Both the position numbers and the translations under genes were made by a program. Shown here piece by piece: positions 24,675 to 33,497 of a stretch of DNA of 52,884 nucleotides. Position 1 is the first letter of the stretch; each line of letters opens with the position of its first letter. This stretch comes from SNAP01 sp049671745. GTDB lineage: Bacteria; Bacteroidota; Bacteroidia; Bacteroidales; Marinifilaceae. The notes beneath the pieces were generated by a model. It saw nothing but the letters and a program-made list of their open reading frames with translations. It was not told the DNA's origin and ran no database searches. The stretch is taken from assembly GCA_049671745.1 (NCBI GenBank), contig JBATVL010000092.1, positions 1 to 52,884 of the forward strand, read 5' to 3'.

Positions 24675-27125
24675 ATGAATGACGATTACAATATAGAAAA
24701 GGATCTTATATCTGAAATGTTGGAAGGAAGTTCTGATGCTTTTTCTGAGATTATAGAAATAGCAGACAAGCCAGAGGAGAATTTAGACGAACTACCTACA
24801 GTTTTACCATTATTACCAATAAAAAATACTGTACTCTTTCCAGGAGTAATTATGCCTATATTAGTTGGAAGAAAGAAATCACTAAAGCTACTTAGAGAAG
24901 TAGATAAAGACGATCTTACTTTCGCTGTTGTATCTCAAAAAAATTATGAGGTAGAAAATCCTAAACTAGAGGATTTATACAAAATAGGAACAGTAGCTAG
25001 ACTATTGAAAATTATAGATATGCCTGATGGCAGTACTACTGCTATTATAAAAGGAATTAGAAGACTTGAACTAGAAGACATTCTTGTAGACAAACCTTTT
25101 AATACAGCTAAGGTATCATATATTACAGAAGAAGAGGTTGACGAGGAAAACGATGAATATAATGCCATTGCTGCTTCTTTAAAAGATAATGCAAGGAAGA
25201 TTATTAAATCATCTTCTAACATTCCTAAAGAAGCTGAACACGCTATTCAGGACATTAATAACAACTCTTTCTTAATAAACTTTATTTCTTCAAACACAGA
25301 AATAGAATTTAAAGCTAAACAAGAGCTTCTTGAAATATCAGAACCTTTAGAAAAGGCAAATAGACTTTTAACTATCATCACTAAGCAAGTTCAGATTCTT
25401 GAATTAAAAAACGAGATTCAAAAGAAAGCTCGTGTAGATATGGACAAGCAACAACGTGATTATATTCTTCACCAACAAATGAAAACTATTCAAGACGAAC
25501 TTGGAGGAAACCCTGTTGAGGAAGATATTAACGAATTACGAGAAGCAGCTAGTGAGATGAAGTGGAATAAGGATACTAAGGAATCATTCGAGAAAGAGCT
25601 TGACAAGCTTCAAAGGATGAACCCGGCAGCTCCTGATTATTCTACCCAAATGAGTTATCTTGAAGAACTACTTGAACTACCTTGGAATGATTATACTAAG
25701 GACAACTTCGATTTAGTTCGTGCACAAAAGAAACTAGATTCAGATCACTTTGGTTTAGAGAAAGTTAAAGACAGAATAATAGAGCATCTTGCTGTTCTAA
25801 AACTTAAGGGTGATCTTAAATCTCCTATTTTGTGTTTATACGGACCTCCTGGAGTAGGTAAAACATCTCTTGGTAAATCTATTGCTGAGGCATTAAATAG
25901 AAAATATGTCAGAATGTCACTTGGTGGTATTCATGATGAATCAGAGATTCGTGGACACAGAAGAACTTATATAGGCGCTATGCCTGGACGAATAATAAAA
26001 AATCTTAAGAAAGCTGGTTCATCTAATCCTGTATTTATATTAGATGAGATTGACAAGGTGAGCTCTGATTTTAAAGGCGATCCACAATCAGCATTATTAG
26101 AGGTTCTAGATCCTGAACAGAATGAAACATTTCATGATAATTATATAGATTTAGATTTCGATTTATCTAAGGTAATGTTCGTTGCTACAGCAAATGACAT
26201 TTCTAACATTGCTGCTCCTCTAAGAGACAGAATGGAAATGATAGACGTTAGTGGATATCTTTTAGAAGAAAAAATAGAGATTGCTAAAAAGCACCTTCTA
26301 CCTAAACAACTAAAAAATCACGGATTAAAATCTAAGGATATTAAAGTCAATAAGGCTGTTTTCACACAACTTATAGACAAATACACTAGAGAATCAGGTG
26401 TACGTTCTTTAGATAAGATGGTAGCCAAGCTTGTTCGCCAAATAGCTAAAAATGTAGCTATGGAGAAAGAATACGATCCTAAAATAAAGGTTGAAGATCT
26501 TAAAGCTTATATAGGTCGTAGTATCTACTCTAGAGACGAATATCAAGGAAATGAGTTTGCTGGTGTTGTTACTGGTCTTGCATGGACTTCAGTAGGTGGA
26601 GAAATCTTATTTATAGAGTCTAGCTTAAGCAAAGGTAAAGGCGGATTAACTCTTACAGGAAACTTAGGAGATGTAATGAAAGAATCTGCAACTATTGCTC
26701 TTGAATTCATTAAAGCCAATGCAAGTAAAATAGGCATTAAATCTGAAATCTTCGAGAAATACAATATACATATACACGTTCCAGAAGGTGCTACTCCTAA
26801 GGATGGACCATCAGCAGGTGTTACTATGGCCACTTCTTTGGCTTCTTCTTTAACACAAAGAAAGATAAAAGAAAAACTTGCCATGACAGGAGAAATTACC
26901 CTAAGAGGTAAAGTTCTTCCAGTAGGTGGAATAAAAGAAAAGATTCTTGCAGCCAAAAGAGCAGGAATTACTGATATCATTATATGTAGAGACAACAAAA
27001 GAGACATAGAGGACATTAAAGAAGTTTATGTTAAAGGAGTTACTTTCCATTATGTAGAGAACGTAATGGATGTACTTAAGATTGCATTACTTGATCAGAA
27101 AGTAGACGATCCTATTATTTTTTAA
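24675..27125 (+). CDS. lon: ATP-dependent Lon protease
   Basis: 816 residues. A cytoplasmic AAA+ protease that removes misfolded and regulatory proteins. In order: the LonN substrate-binding domain (about 42-235), a coiled helical region (about 240-345), the AAA+ module with Walker A GPPGVGKT (390-397), Walker B VFILDEID and sensor residues, and the protease domain with nucleophile Ser713 in KDGPSAG and Lys756 in GGIKEK. The spacing of the catalytic dyad equals that of E. coli Lon. It stands alone between an uncertain upstream hairpin and a strong terminator. I found no TANNTTTG element upstream, so a heat-shock-type control is possible but not shown. Confidence 0.97.
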   Translation: MNDDYNIEKDLISEMLEGSSDAFSEIIEIADKPEENLDELPTVLPLLPIKNTVLFPGVIMPILVGRKKSLKLLREVDKDDLTFAVVSQKNYEVENPKLEDLYKIGTVARLLKIIDMPDGSTTAIIKGIRRLELEDILVDKPFNTAKVSYITEEEVDEENDEYNAIAASLKDNARKIIKSSSNIPKEAEHAIQDINNNSFLINFISSNTEIEFKAKQELLEISEPLEKANRLLTIITKQVQILELKNEIQKKARVDMDKQQRDYILHQQMKTIQDELGGNPVEEDINELREAASEMKWNKDTKESFEKELDKLQRMNPAAPDYSTQMSYLEELLELPWNDYTKDNFDLVRAQKKLDSDHFGLEKVKDRIIEHLAVLKLKGDLKSPILCLYGPPGVGKTSLGKSIAEALNRKYVRMSLGGIHDESEIRGHRRTYIGAMPGRIIKNLKKAGSSNPVFILDEIDKVSSDFKGDPQSALLEVLDPEQNETFHDNYIDLDFDLSKVMFVATANDISNIAAPLRDRMEMIDVSGYLLEEKIEIAKKHLLPKQLKNHGLKSKDIKVNKAVFTQLIDKYTRESGVRSLDKMVAKLVRQIAKNVAMEKEYDPKIKVEDLKAYIGRSIYSRDEYQGNEFAGVVTGLAWTSVGGEILFIESSLSKGKGGLTLTGNLGDVMKESATIALEFIKANASKIGIKSEIFEKYNIHIHVPEGATPKDGPSAGVTMATSLASSLTQRKIKEKLAMTGEITLRGKVLPVGGIKEKILAAKRAGITDIIICRDNKRDIEDIKEVYVKGVTFHYVENVMDVLKIALLDQKVDDPIIF

Positions 27126-27148
27126 ATAGAAAATATTATATTTAATCA

Positions 27149-27180
27149 AGAGACCATACAATATAGTGTGGTCTCTTTTT
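27149..27180 (+). terminator. lon intrinsic terminator
   Basis: AGAGACCATAC (27149-27159) pairs with GTGTGGTCTCT (27166-27176; one G-T pair), followed by a T run. It separates lon from the convergent LRR gene. Confidence 0.88.
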
Positions 27181-27190
27181 TAATTCCTTC

Positions 27191-30100
27191 TTAAAAATCT
27201 TTCCTATAATCTACTAATTTAGGACAGTTAGAAACATCTAAATTTTTCAGACCAGTAGAGCTGCAATACAATAATGTAAGCTCTGTACAATTCGATAGAT
27301 CAAGATGTGAAATTCCTGTTGAACGACAAGAAAACTTAGATAATTCATAACACTTAGTGACATCCAAATTAGTTATTCCTGTATAGTGACAAGATAAAAC
27401 AGTCAACATAGATGCATTTGATAGGTCAAGATTTGTAATAGCAGTAGAGCTACAATCTAACTTACTTATTTTAGGACTATTATTTATATTTAGAGATGTT
27501 ATCTTAGTGAATCTACAATTTATCTCTTCTAGGTTTGTACAATTTGTAAGATTCAATTTTGTAATACCTGTTTCGAAGCAGAATAATTTTCGTAAGTCAG
27601 AGCAATTAGAAACATCTAAATCTGTAATCTGTGTTGAGTAACAACATAATTCCTGTAGATTATTACATTTTGTTATATCAAGCTTAGGTATGGGAATAGA
27701 ATTAACCATCAAATAAGTAATCTGAGTACAATTAGAGACATCCAAGCTTGTTATCCTAGTATTATTACATGCCAACTCTTTTAAGTCTCTAGAATTGCCT
27801 ACAAACAGTTCTTTAATCTTTGTTGTATGACAAGATAATTCTTGTAATTCAGTACAGTCTCTTACATCAAGTTCTTTTATTTCTGTAGAATAACAAGAAA
27901 GCTTTCTTAGGTAAGAAGCGTTAACAACATCTAAAACTGAGATTTTTGTCGAATGGCAAATCAATTCTTTCAAATCTCTACAATTAGAAACATTTAAATC
28001 TGTAATTCCTGTTGAATGACAAGACAAGAACATAAGTCTAGAACATGAAGAGATATCAACACTTAACACAGATGTCTCATAAAAAGATAAGGCCTCTAAC
28101 TGTCTACAATTAGAGATACTCAAACTAGTTATATTTGTTTTTGCGCAATCCAATTCTTTAAGACCTGTACAGTTAGAAACATCAAGAGAGTTAATCTGGG
28201 TAGAATGACAAATAAGTTTTCTTAAACTATTACTATTTGCAACATTAAGATCTGTAATTGGCGTATCAAAACAATAAAGTTCCTCTAAATGCATACAAGC
28301 AGATATATTAAGCTGTTGTACTAATGATGAGCTGCAATATAAATTAACTAACTGTACACAATTAGAAACGTCCAAATTATTCACTTCAGTATTTCTACAA
28401 TCTAGATTAGTAAGACGATATGAATTTGAAACATCTATATATCTTATCCCCGTAAAGCTACAATCTAAATAAGTTAAATCAGTACAGGCCGAAATATTTA
28501 TCTGTTCTACCTTAGTATTAGCACAAGATAAATAGTTTAGAAGAGAACAATCAGTAAGCTCTAAATCAGGAATAGAAGTAGAATTACAATTCAAGGCCAA
28601 TAGATTATTACATTTAGAAACATCTAATTTTATGATTTTTGTAGAGGCACAAGACAAGTCGGTAAGACTAGGACAATTAGAAACATCTAAATCTTCTATA
28701 CTTGTTGAATCACAATGCAATTTTGTTAATTGTGTACAATTAGCCACATCTAAATTCACTAGTAAAGGAAAATTAGAAACATCTATCTCCGTTATATTAG
28801 TATCATTACAGAAAAGCATAAGTAATTTATCACAATTTGTTATATCTAAACCAGATAGATTCTCGCAAGAAGAAACATCTAACTCCTGTATGGCAGTATT
28901 TTCACAAGATAAATATGTTAATCTTGTACAGTTAGAAACATCTAAATTAGTAATAGCTGTTGCACCACAATACAATAAACTCAAATGAGGATTATTATAT
29001 ACATCTAAACTGCTTATTGCAGTATTAAAACAATATAGATTAGTTAGATATGAACAGTTTGAGACATCTAAATCACTTATCCCTGTTGAGTAACAATACA
29101 GTTCGGTAAGTTGTAAACAACTAGAAACATCAAGCTCTTTTAGCTTTGTAGAGTAACAAGACAATTTTGATATTTGAGAATAGTCTGATAAATCTAAACT
29201 CTCTAATTCTGAACATTTAGAAACATCTAACTGAGATATATTTGTTGAATAACAAGATAAATAAGTTAATTGTTCACAAGCTGAAAGTTCTAGATTTTCT
29301 AATTTAGTAGAATTACAGTCTAAATATTGTAATTGAAAAGAGCTAGATAAATTAAGATCCATAACACCTGTCGAATGGCAATCTAGATATGATAAATCAT
29401 GAAAGTTGGAAATATCTAATTCCCATATATTTGTAGAGTGACAATCTATCTTCACAAGATTAGAACAGGATGTTAGATCTAGTTCTTCAATATCAGTATC
29501 AGCACACGAAATATTTCTTAATGAAGTGCAATTAAATGCAATGACATCTGTCAAGCTTGTAGAATTACAATTTAAATTTACTAATCTAGAACAATAAGAT
29601 AAATCTAAAGCAGTGATATTCGTATTGGAACAGTCTAGGTCTGTTAGATTTGAACAGTTCGATAAATCTAACTTAGAAATTTTTGAATTACTACAGTTTA
29701 ATTCTGTAAGATTTACACAAGAAGACAGATCTAATTCGTCTATAACAGTATCGCAACAAGAAAGGCTTAACAATTGTGGATATTTGGAAGAATCTAGACT
29801 AGATACATTTGTTGAGTCGCAATTCAAACTAGTCAATTGATGACATTTTGATATATCTATTTCCTCTACTGTTGTTGATGCACATGAGAAATTAACCAAT
29901 TTAGTACAATTGCTTAAATCTAAAGATGTTATCTTTGATGAACTGCAATTAAAGTCAGTAAGCTCATAACAATTAGAAATATCCAACTCTGATATTTCTG
30001 TATCACTACAATCTATATATGTAATAACTTCTGGATTAGGAAGTTTTATCTTCTTACCACATGGAATTATTACACTGTCTTTCTTCAACTCCTCTTCTAT

Positions 30101-30202
30101 TAAAATCTCACCGAACAACGAATTCTCGTTCTTCGTTTCCTTTATTACTAGTAGACCTAGAGTAATCTCTATATCCTTATCTGTTTCGTTCTTTATTAGC
30201 AT
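27191..30202 (-). CDS. Cys-rich leucine-rich-repeat protein, 43 units of 21 residues
   Basis: 1003 residues. After a non-repeat N-terminal cap of about 57 residues, I count 43 tandem 21-residue units of the form xxLxxLxCxSTxIxxLDVSNC. Three units are preceded by an extra 11-residue half unit (for example SELESLDLSDY). Each unit holds two LxxL strands, as in the LRR repeats common in Bacteroidota surface proteins, but with S-T and S-N-C where those usually have N-N and K-N. Nearly every unit carries two Cys, about 80 in all. There is no signal peptide, lipobox, membrane helix or C-terminal sorting domain, so it is predicted cytoplasmic, or exported by a route not visible here. Function unknown; the fold suggests protein binding. 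Transcription probably starts at the ATG itself. Confidence 0.85.
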   Translation of the reverse strand: MLIKNETDKDIEITLGLLVIKETKNENSLFGEILIEEELKKDSVIIPCGKKIKLPNPEVITYIDCSDTEISELDISNCYELTDFNCSSSKITSLDLSNCTKLVNFSCASTTVEEIDISKCHQLTSLNCDSTNVSSLDSSKYPQLLSLSCCDTVIDELDLSSCVNLTELNCSNSKISKLDLSNCSNLTDLDCSNTNITALDLSYCSRLVNLNCNSTSLTDVIAFNCTSLRNISCADTDIEELDLTSCSNLVKIDCHSTNIWELDISNFHDLSYLDCHSTGVMDLNLSSSFQLQYLDCNSTKLENLELSACEQLTYLSCYSTNISQLDVSKCSELESLDLSDYSQISKLSCYSTKLKELDVSSCLQLTELYCYSTGISDLDVSNCSYLTNLYCFNTAISSLDVYNNPHLSLLYCGATAITNLDVSNCTRLTYLSCENTAIQELDVSSCENLSGLDITNCDKLLMLFCNDTNITEIDVSNFPLLVNLDVANCTQLTKLHCDSTSIEDLDVSNCPSLTDLSCASTKIIKLDVSKCNNLLALNCNSTSIPDLELTDCSLLNYLSCANTKVEQINISACTDLTYLDCSFTGIRYIDVSNSYRLTNLDCRNTEVNNLDVSNCVQLVNLYCSSSLVQQLNISACMHLEELYCFDTPITDLNVANSNSLRKLICHSTQINSLDVSNCTGLKELDCAKTNITSLSISNCRQLEALSFYETSVLSVDISSCSRLMFLSCHSTGITDLNVSNCRDLKELICHSTKISVLDVVNASYLRKLSCYSTEIKELDVRDCTELQELSCHTTKIKELFVGNSRDLKELACNNTRITSLDVSNCTQITYLMVNSIPIPKLDITKCNNLQELCCYSTQITDLDVSNCSDLRKLFCFETGITKLNLTNCTNLEEINCRFTKITSLNINNSPKISKLDCSSTAITNLDLSNASMLTVLSCHYTGITNLDVTKCYELSKFSCRSTGISHLDLSNCTELTLLYCSSTGLKNLDVSNCPKLVDYRKDF

Positions 30203-30206
30203 AAAA

Positions 30207-30237
30207 CAAACGTATGAAATAACTAGTTTAAACGCAA
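30207..30237 (-). promoter_or_regulatory. Promoter of the LRR gene, giving a leaderless mRNA
   Basis: Minus-strand TTG (30235-30237), 20 bases, TACGTTTG (30207-30214). Only four bases separate the -7 element from the ATG at 30202, so the transcript should begin at or next to the start codon. Confidence 0.65.
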
Positions 30238-30309
30238 CTTTACTTTATTTATGAATAAGTAATAGATAAATTCATATCAAACATATACCAAATAGGTATC
30301 AAAGACCAT

Positions 30310-30429
30310 CATCCTGCAATCTTTCTATATACATCCTGCATTCATTGTATATTCATCAATATACAATGAATATACAATGAATGCACAAGTAATGCAGCAT
30401 CACCGTATTTGATAAGAGTTTGATAAGAG
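30310..30429. repeat. Inverted repeat with flanking short direct repeats
   Basis: A perfect 20-bp inverted repeat, 30337-30356 against 30366-30385, encloses a 9-base spacer; its inner part also holds ATACAATGAAT twice in a row. To its left CATCCTGCA occurs twice (30310-30318, 30332-30340). To its right the 11-mer TTTGATAAGAG is tandemly duplicated (30408-30429). It lies in the 338-base gap between the divergent LRR and AI-2E genes. It could be a regulatory cruciform, a protein-binding site or a relic of a small mobile repeat. Confidence 0.8.
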
Positions 30430-30485
30430 TTTAACATGAATTTAATAGGTAATAGATTAGAACTTTAAGATAAAAAGCATGCTCA

Positions 30486-30513
30486 TTGTGGTAACTTCTT
30501 TTTTATATCTTTG
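30486..30513 (+). promoter_or_regulatory. Promoter of the AI-2E family gene
   Basis: TTG (30486-30488), 17 bases, TATCTTTG (30506-30513), 27 bases before the ATG. Confidence 0.6.
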
Positions 30514-30540
30514 TATAAGTATTAATATAAAAACATATAG

Positions 30541-31677
30541 ATGAATTCAACATTAAAAATCATTATAGCTTTTCTGCTTTCATGCCTTGCTATCTTCTTC
30601 GGGTGGTATTTCAAATCGCTAATAGTATATATAATTATTGCTGCTGTTCTTTCTTTTATTGGAAGACCAATAATTACTGGTCTTAGTATGATAAGAATTA
30701 AAGAATTTACAATCCTAAAAAAATTCAAGGTTAAAGAAATAAGATTGCCTGAGGCATTAAAAGCAGGTATTACTCTTTTATGTTTATGGTTTGTTATTTT
30801 TGCATTTTTTAGTAGTCTTATTCCACTCATTAGTTCAGAAGCAGAGGAATTCTCTAAAATAGATGTAACAAAAGCCGTTGCTCAATTCGATGAACCTATA
30901 AAAAAACTTACAGCTCTAGCAGAAAAAATTTCAATAGAACAGAATGTAGATTTACAAAAAGAGATTACTGATAAAATTTATTCTCTCGTTAAACTATCTA
31001 AAATTGGTAATGTATTTGGTTCTATTGCCAGTACATTAACTGATTTCCTTGTAGGTTTCTTTGCTATATCATTTATATCTTTCTTCTTTCTTAAAGACAG
31101 AGAACTATTCGTTAAGATTATTCTAATTATAGTTCCTGATAAATACGGAGAAGCTGTTAGGAAAACATTGGAATCTATACAAAAATTACTTGTACGTTAT
31201 TTTATTGGTATTCTTGTAGAAGTTCTCCTAGTTATGGTGCTTAATATTATTGGGCATAGTCTATTTGTTGGAATTGAAATTAAGCATGCAGTAATCATAG
31301 GATTAATTGCAGGACTTATGAATGTGATTCCTTATGTTGGTCCAATAATAGGTACAATATTTGGATTAATAATAGGAGTAGCTATTAACATTAATATGGA
31401 TTTTTCTACACAGATGTTACCTACACTAGGATATATGACTATTGTATTTATGAGTATTCAATTATTAGATAACACAGTATTTCAACCACTTATATATGGT
31501 AATTCTGTACACGCACATCCACTAGAGGTCTTTTTTGTGATTATGGCAGCTGGATCAATAGCAGGGATTGCTGGAATGGTATTGGCAATTCCAGCATATA
31601 CAGTTATTAGAGTTATTTGTAAAGAATTCTTTAATAAATACCCGCTTATTCACAAAATAACACAGAGTCTTGATTAA
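30541..31677 (+). CDS. AI-2E family transporter (PerM/YdiK-type permease)
   Basis: 378 residues with about eight hydrophobic segments: two at the N-terminus, one at about 77-97, a periplasmic-type amphipathic region (about 100-160), then a cluster. The family motifs NVIPYVGPIIGTIFGLIIG and QPLIYGNSVHAHPLEVFF are present. Members were named for autoinducer-2 export in E. coli, but others move ions or have unknown substrates, so I do not claim signalling. It is transcribed from its own promoter, and the downstream cyd operon has a separate -7 element. Confidence 0.9.
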   Translation: MNSTLKIIIAFLLSCLAIFFGWYFKSLIVYIIIAAVLSFIGRPIITGLSMIRIKEFTILKKFKVKEIRLPEALKAGITLLCLWFVIFAFFSSLIPLISSEAEEFSKIDVTKAVAQFDEPIKKLTALAEKISIEQNVDLQKEITDKIYSLVKLSKIGNVFGSIASTLTDFLVGFFAISFISFFFLKDRELFVKIILIIVPDKYGEAVRKTLESIQKLLVRYFIGILVEVLLVMVLNIIGHSLFVGIEIKHAVIIGLIAGLMNVIPYVGPIIGTIFGLIIGVAININMDFSTQMLPTLGYMTIVFMSIQLLDNTVFQPLIYGNSVHAHPLEVFFVIMAAGSIAGIAGMVLAIPAYTVIRVICKEFFNKYPLIHKITQSLD

Positions 31678-31706
31678 TAAGATTTCGAAATAAGGATTAT
31701 TTTATA

Positions 31707-31714
31707 TATGTTTG
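31707..31714 (+). promoter_or_regulatory. -7 element of the cytochrome bd operon
   Basis: TATGTTTG matches TANNTTTG, 28 bases before the ATG at 31743. It excludes a possible TTG start at 31716. Confidence 0.6.
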
Positions 31715-31742
31715 TTTGTACCCATTACACAACTGTAACGAT

Positions 31743-31949
31743 ATGAAATTAAAGAGTATATATAGCTTTTATTATCAAGGTTTTAAAGAAATGCCAACTT
31801 GGGGCAAAAAGATGTGGCTAATTATCTTTATCAAACTTTTTATAATGTTTGCTATCTTAAAAATCTTTTTCTTTAATAATTTTTTAAACACTAAATTTGA
31901 CAAAGATGAAGACAAAGCTAATTACGTTATTGAACAACTAACTAAATAA
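31743..31949 (+). CDS. DUF4492 small membrane protein of the cyd operon
   Basis: 68 residues with one hydrophobic helix (WLIIFIKLFIMFAILKIFFF) and a charged C-terminus. The segment SFYYQGFKEMPTWGKKMW is typical of DUF4492, a small protein found just before cydAB in Bacteroidota. It ends five bases before cydA, so it is part of the operon. A role as an accessory subunit like CydX is attractive but only inferred from size, topology and position. Confidence 0.85.
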   Translation: MKLKSIYSFYYQGFKEMPTWGKKMWLIIFIKLFIMFAILKIFFFNNFLNTKFDKDEDKANYVIEQLTK

Positions 31950-31954
31950 TACAC

Positions 31955-33496
31955 ATGATTGAATCTATTGACATTTCTACCGTTGACTGGTCCAGGGCCC
32001 AATTTGCACTTACGGCTATGTTCCACTATATCTTTGTACCTTTAACCTTGGGATTATCCTTCATTATTGCCGTAATGGAAAGTCTTTACGTAAAAACAGG
32101 TAATGAAGAGTGGAAAAGAACTACTAAATTTTGGATGAAACTCTTTGGTATTAACTTTGCTATTGGAGTATCTACAGGTATAATACTTGAGTTTGAATTT
32201 GGTACAAACTGGTCCAACTACTCTTGGTTTGTTGGAGACATATTTGGAGCTCCTCTTGCTGTTGAAGGAATAATGGCATTCTTTATGGAATCCACCTTTG
32301 TAGCAATAATGTTCTTTGGATGGGAAAAAGTGAGTAAAAGAACACATCTTATCTCTTCTTGGTTAGTTTTTGTGGGAGGATCTTTATCTGCCTTATGGAT
32401 TCTAGTAGCCAATGCATGGATGCAAAACCCAGTTGGTATGCTTTTCAATCCTATTACAGCAAGAAACGAAATGGTAGATTTCTGGGCTGTACTTCTATCA
32501 CCTACTGCAATTAACAAATTCTTCCATACTATTCTTTCTGCATACCTACTTTCTTCGGTATTCGTACTTGGGGTGTCTTCTTGGTATTTACTTAAAAAGA
32601 GACATATCTCTATAGCAAAGAAAAGTATTCTTATAGCCTCTATATTTGGTATATCTGTTTCCCTATTAACAGCATTCTCAGGAGATACTTCTTCTAAAGA
32701 CATAGCTAAAATTCAGCCAATGAAGTTTGCAGCAATGGAAGGATTATACGAAGGAGAAACAAATGCACCTCTTGCAGCTATTGGTTTTATTACCACTAAC
32801 GAAGATGGAATCAGAGAATGTGAATATGGACTTAAGATTCCTAAACTATTATCATTAATGACACACTATGATTCTGATGCATTTGTACCAGGAATAAAGG
32901 ATGTTCTTAATGGTTATGAAAGTCATTATGGCAAAACATATCTTCCTGTAACAGAAAGAATGAAAAGAGGTAAGATTGCTATTAAAGCTCTAAAAGATTA
33001 TAAAAGTTTTAGAAAAAGCGATAATAAATTAGGCCAAGAAATGACTCTATCGGTGCTTAGACAAAACTATGAGCATTTTGGATACGGATACCTTAACGAC
33101 CCTAAGGAAACTATTCCAAATGTAGATCTTACATTCTATAGTTTCCATATAATGGTTGGTCTTGGATTACTATTTATTCTTCAATTTATTATTGCATGTT
33201 ATTTAGTCTATAAAGATAAAATAGAGAAATACAGATGGATTCTTTGGACTAATTTATTTAGTATTCCTTTTGCATACATTGCTATTCAGTGTGGTTGGAT
33301 TGTAACAGAACTTGGCCGTCAGCCTTGGGTTGTACAGGATCTTATGCCAACAAAAGTAGCTGCTACAGACATCAGCACAACAGCAGTACAAACAACATTC
33401 TGGTTGTTCGCTATTCTATTCTCAGCACTATTAACAGCAGAAATAAAGATATTACTTACACAAATCAAAAAAGGTCCAAAGGAGGGAGAAAAATAA
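31955..33496 (+). CDS. cydA: Cytochrome bd ubiquinol oxidase subunit I
   Basis: 513 residues. The quinol-oxidising, heme-bearing subunit of the bd oxidase in the inner membrane, which reduces O2 to water with high affinity. It has the N-terminal heme-ligand helix TAMFHYIFVPLTLG, GINFAIGVSTGIILEFEFGTNW, the quinol-side region with FSGDTSSKDIAKIQPMKFAAMEGLYEGE, and GRQPWVVQDLMPT near the C-terminus. The Q-loop is of medium length, as in other Bacteroidota. cydB begins two bases after the stop. The operon supports microaerobic respiration or oxygen detoxification in an otherwise anaerobic-type organism. Confidence 0.97.
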   Translation: MIESIDISTVDWSRAQFALTAMFHYIFVPLTLGLSFIIAVMESLYVKTGNEEWKRTTKFWMKLFGINFAIGVSTGIILEFEFGTNWSNYSWFVGDIFGAPLAVEGIMAFFMESTFVAIMFFGWEKVSKRTHLISSWLVFVGGSLSALWILVANAWMQNPVGMLFNPITARNEMVDFWAVLLSPTAINKFFHTILSAYLLSSVFVLGVSSWYLLKKRHISIAKKSILIASIFGISVSLLTAFSGDTSSKDIAKIQPMKFAAMEGLYEGETNAPLAAIGFITTNEDGIRECEYGLKIPKLLSLMTHYDSDAFVPGIKDVLNGYESHYGKTYLPVTERMKRGKIAIKALKDYKSFRKSDNKLGQEMTLSVLRQNYEHFGYGYLNDPKETIPNVDLTFYSFHIMVGLGLLFILQFIIACYLVYKDKIEKYRWILWTNLFSIPFAYIAIQCGWIVTELGRQPWVVQDLMPTKVAATDISTTAVQTTFWLFAILFSALLTAEIKILLTQIKKGPKEGEK

Positions 33497-33497
33497 T

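Noticed and set aside
27191..30202. The regularly spaced 63-bp periodicity looked like a CRISPR or satellite DNA array.
   Set aside because: It is a single open frame of 1003 codons whose 21-residue units vary at the DNA level. There are no identical repeats with unique spacers, and no cas genes.
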